6,766 nucleotides of DNA from Bdellovibrionales bacterium. GTDB lineage: Bacteria > Bdellovibrionota > Bacteriovoracia > Bacteriovoracales > Bacteriovoracaceae. The notes beneath the pieces are model-generated. The model ran no database searches and was not told the origin of the DNA. It saw only the letters and a list, made by a program, of their open reading frames with translations. Within the stretch, counting starts at the first letter, position 1. Each line of letters starts with the position of its first letter. A program made the translations under genes and the position numbers. The DNA is taken from positions 1 through 6,766 of the forward strand of contig JAHFAA010000169.1 of NCBI GenBank assembly GCA_023250775.1, read 5' to 3'. Shown in pieces: positions 5,000 through 6,766 of this stretch.

Positions 5000-6256
5000 C
5001 AAGTAAGCACGTTTTAATTCAAGATAGATCCGTTCATTCATGTTGCCGGCGCGAGAGCACATCAAATCGGAAATATCGAGCTGGTAATTGACCACGCTTT
5101 CGATGACATCATCATAAAATTCCACATAGCAATCAGGCAGTCGCAAAATATGGCCGTACTCGTGGCGAATGGTCCATTGAACTTCATATTCTTCAAGTGG
5201 AGCGTTGGCATCCATGACCACAACATTCCCACCTGTCACGTGAGGTGTCACATTGGGTTGGAACTCGACATAGGAGGTTCCGCTGCGACCATCATTGAAG
5301 GTCATGCCAAGATGCCAATCACCAAATTTATATTCGTCTTCGATATTGTCCTGGAGAAAATCACGAACGCGATTATTACTCGGATCTTTGAAGGTAACTT
5401 CCATGTGATTGGGATTCGCCGAGGTCCAGGTGACATCTGATCTGGGGTCCGTAATCTTGAAAAAAGAATCCCATACCGCCTGGGATGTGGCCCAGTAGCG
5501 TTTTTTATAACCTAAGATTTGATTGCTCGAGCGGCTCCCGACAAAACTCTGCTCACATTCGGATTGGGTGCGGCGGGAATTTCGACAAAGACCGATCAAA
5601 TGTTCCTTGAGAGTGTTCTGCTCTGCCTCGGGAAGAGCGGCAAAATTTTGCAGTTTAGCGTCAAGATCAATGATCTTATTTAAAAAGTAATGGCCTCGCA
5701 CATCTAAGGCCTTGGCGCTTTTATACCACGACAGCCAAGGTTTGATGGAGCTGGCCCAGCGCACAGAGGTCTGATACAGGTGATCGACCTTGCGAGCGTT
5801 TTTTATAAAATCTTCTTCTGTTCCTGAGAAATTGCTGCTGACAGGTGTTGTTCCATAAACAACTTGAAGTATTTCGGCAGGCAAAGTTTTTTTCAAATTT
5901 CCCAAAGTTTCAGTAATTTGCTTTGGCCCATAGATGCTGGGAGTTTCAATGGGAATCCCGCTTCGTGTACCAGGAGAAGTGAGTCGAATTTGATGTTCTG
6001 GTGAGCGCTCTTGGTTGATGGTTTTAAGCCATAAGGCCAATTTTTCACCAGCGGCAATAGATTCTTTGGTGGCCGGTTCGAGATCGGCCAAGGCCTTCTC
6101 GCCGGCACTCAGGAGGTAATTGTGCCATAAAACCTGATATTCAGCAGTGGTGAGATCGAGAGGAAGTGTTTGGGGGGGCTGATTCTTTTCAAGCGCCATG
6201 GCAGGTACAATGGCAAAAAGGAACAGCGCCAGTAACAGTGAAGGGATGCTTCTCAT
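4994..6256 (-). CDS. Exported zincin-type metallopeptidase-like protein
   Basis: The 420-residue protein starts with a clear signal peptide (hydrophobic core residues 4-18, probable cleavage AMA|LEK after Ala21), so it should be exported to the periplasm or beyond. The key motif near the C-terminus is HEYGHILRLPD at residues 365-375 (HEXXH at 5150-5164). His365, Glu366 and His369 fit a zinc-metallopeptidase site, Asp375 sits where metzincins place their third ligand, and Met399 in ISDLM could be a Met-turn. The usual Gly of HEXXHXXGXXH/D is Arg372. HEYGH-x-L-x-LPD-x-Y also resembles M6-type peptidases. Cys224, Cys234, Cys376 and Cys400 could form disulfides. I do not recognise the N-terminal 340 residues. 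The start is well supported: GAGGAG at 6263-6268 lies 6 nt before the ATG. Actual peptidase activity and substrate are inferred, not shown. Confidence 0.78.
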   Translation of the reverse strand: MRSIPSLLLALFLFAIVPAMALEKNQPPQTLPLDLTTAEYQVLWHNYLLSAGEKALADLEPATKESIAAGEKLALWLKTINQERSPEHQIRLTSPGTRSGIPIETPSIYGPKQITETLGNLKKTLPAEILQVVYGTTPVSSNFSGTEEDFIKNARKVDHLYQTSVRWASSIKPWLSWYKSAKALDVRGHYFLNKIIDLDAKLQNFAALPEAEQNTLKEHLIGLCRNSRRTQSECEQSFVGSRSSNQILGYKKRYWATSQAVWDSFFKITDPRSDVTWTSANPNHMEVTFKDPSNNRVRDFLQDNIEDEYKFGDWHLGMTFNDGRSGTSYVEFQPNVTPHVTGGNVVVMDANAPLEEYEVQWTIRHEYGHILRLPDCYVEFYDDVIESVVNYQLDISDLMCSRAGNMNERIYLELKRAYLK

Positions 6257-6297
6257 TTCAAACTCCTCGTCTCAGGGAAAAAAAGAAATAACACGGT

Positions 6298-6326
6298 AGC
6301 ATAAAGGCCGGTTTGGGCCATGGCAA
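6298..6326 (-). promoter_or_regulatory. Predicted sigma-70 promoter of the metallopeptidase gene
   Basis: On the minus strand TTGCCA (6326-6321) is followed after exactly 17 bp by TATGCT (6303-6298). The expected start site is near 6291, giving a leader of about 35 nt with the strong GAGGAG site. A perfect 10-bp palindrome GCAAGCTTGC (6323-6332) overlaps the -35 and could be a binding site or chance. Confidence 0.5.
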
Positions 6327-6377
6327 GCTTGCTTCTTAGGCGAAAATTGGGTAATTTCTTCGCGTTAAACAATTTTA

Positions 6378-6391
6378 TTAGATAGATCTAA
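6378..6391. promoter_or_regulatory. Perfect inverted repeat upstream of fadD (possible operator)
   Basis: TTAGAT (6378-6383) and ATCTAA (6386-6391) form a perfect 6-2-6 inverted repeat, 27 bp before the fadD ATG. The size and place fit a repressor dimer site, as expected for fatty-acid degradation genes, but it matches no operator I can name. I could not place a convincing fadD promoter around it. Confidence 0.35.
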
Positions 6392-6418
6392 CACAAATAC
6401 GATGTGAGGGGGAATTGC

Positions 6419-6766
6419 ATGGAAAAGATTTGGGTCAAAAATTATGAAAAAGGTGTGCCCGCGGACATTAATCCAATGGAATACGAGAGCATTCCGCATA
6501 TTTTAGATGAAGTCTACAAACGTTTTTCGGCCCAGCCTGCCTTTCATAATATGGGTACGACTTTGACTTATGACCAGCTCCGGGTGGCAAGTTTGAAATT
6601 TGCCAGCTATCTCCAAAATGACCTTGGACTACCCAAAGGCAGTCGCGTGGCCCTGATGATGCCTAATATTTTGCAATATCCTGTGTGTCTCTTTGGCGTT
6701 TTGCAAGCAGGTATGGTTGCGGTCAATGTGAACCCGCTTTATACCGCGCGCGAGCTTGAACACCAA
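6419..6766 (+). CDS. fadD: Long-chain-fatty-acid-CoA ligase FadD (partial, N-terminal 116 residues)
   Basis: The visible N-terminus aligns by eye almost codon for codon with E. coli FadD. Conserved stretches include INPMEYESI, QPAFHNMG, FASYLQNDLGLPKGSRVALMM, MPNILQYPV and VNVNPLYTARELEHQ. FadD activates long-chain fatty acids with ATP and CoA at the inner membrane, giving acyl-CoA for beta-oxidation or lipid synthesis. The start is clear: GAGGGGG (6406-6412) lies 6 nt before the ATG. The gene is divergent from the metallopeptidase gene with 162 bp between the start codons. The catalytic ATP-binding motif lies beyond the right edge, so completeness cannot be judged. Confidence 0.95.
   Translation, partial: MEKIWVKNYEKGVPADINPMEYESIPHILDEVYKRFSAQPAFHNMGTTLTYDQLRVASLKFASYLQNDLGLPKGSRVALMMPNILQYPVCLFGVLQAGMVAVNVNPLYTARELEHQ

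Noticed and set aside
5150..5440. 96-codon plus-strand frame opposite the metallopeptidase motif region
   Set aside because: It is antisense to conserved peptidase residues and shows no protein features of its own.

Overview
The window looks like chromosomal DNA from a Gram-negative bacterium of moderate GC. The evidence is a close E. coli-type FadD start, a YihY/BrkB inner-membrane protein, a protein with a type I signal peptide, Shine-Dalgarno-led genes and a CCA-encoding bacterial tRNA-Pro. The overall feel is Bdellovibrionota-like (Bdellovibrio relatives), but that is an impression and cannot be proven from the sequence alone.

Left part (1-3642): a compact divergent cassette that looks biosynthetic. 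Leftward, a stand-alone acyl carrier protein (622-882) is translationally coupled to a fatty-acyl-AMP-ligase-like adenylating enzyme (1-632, cut by the window edge). Rightward, a B12-binding-type radical SAM enzyme (980-2533) is translationally coupled to a 12-segment MFS transporter (2530-3642). The two arms share one short intergenic region whose predicted -10 elements overlap on opposite strands. The economical reading is that an acid is activated by the ligase, loaded on the ACP, modified by the radical SAM enzyme (alone or with enzymes beyond the left edge), and exported by the MFS protein. The product is unknown.

Middle (3643-4011): no protein gene. It holds a minus-strand tRNA-Pro(GGG), a bidirectional terminator just downstream of it, and a hairpin-rich stretch ending in a second, partial copy of the tRNA 3' end exactly 182 bp away. 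The layout resembles the tRNA-3'-end repeats known downstream of E. coli tyrT, or the attachment-site scar of an integrative element.

Right part (4012-6766): a YihY/BrkB-family membrane protein on the plus strand converges with a secreted zincin-type metallopeptidase on the minus strand. Their stop codons are 1 bp apart, and a hairpin sits across the end of the first gene. The peptidase gene is divergent from fadD (start only, cut by the right edge), which encodes a housekeeping long-chain acyl-CoA synthetase. A good promoter can be placed for the peptidase, and a perfect 6-2-6 inverted repeat lies in the fadD leader.
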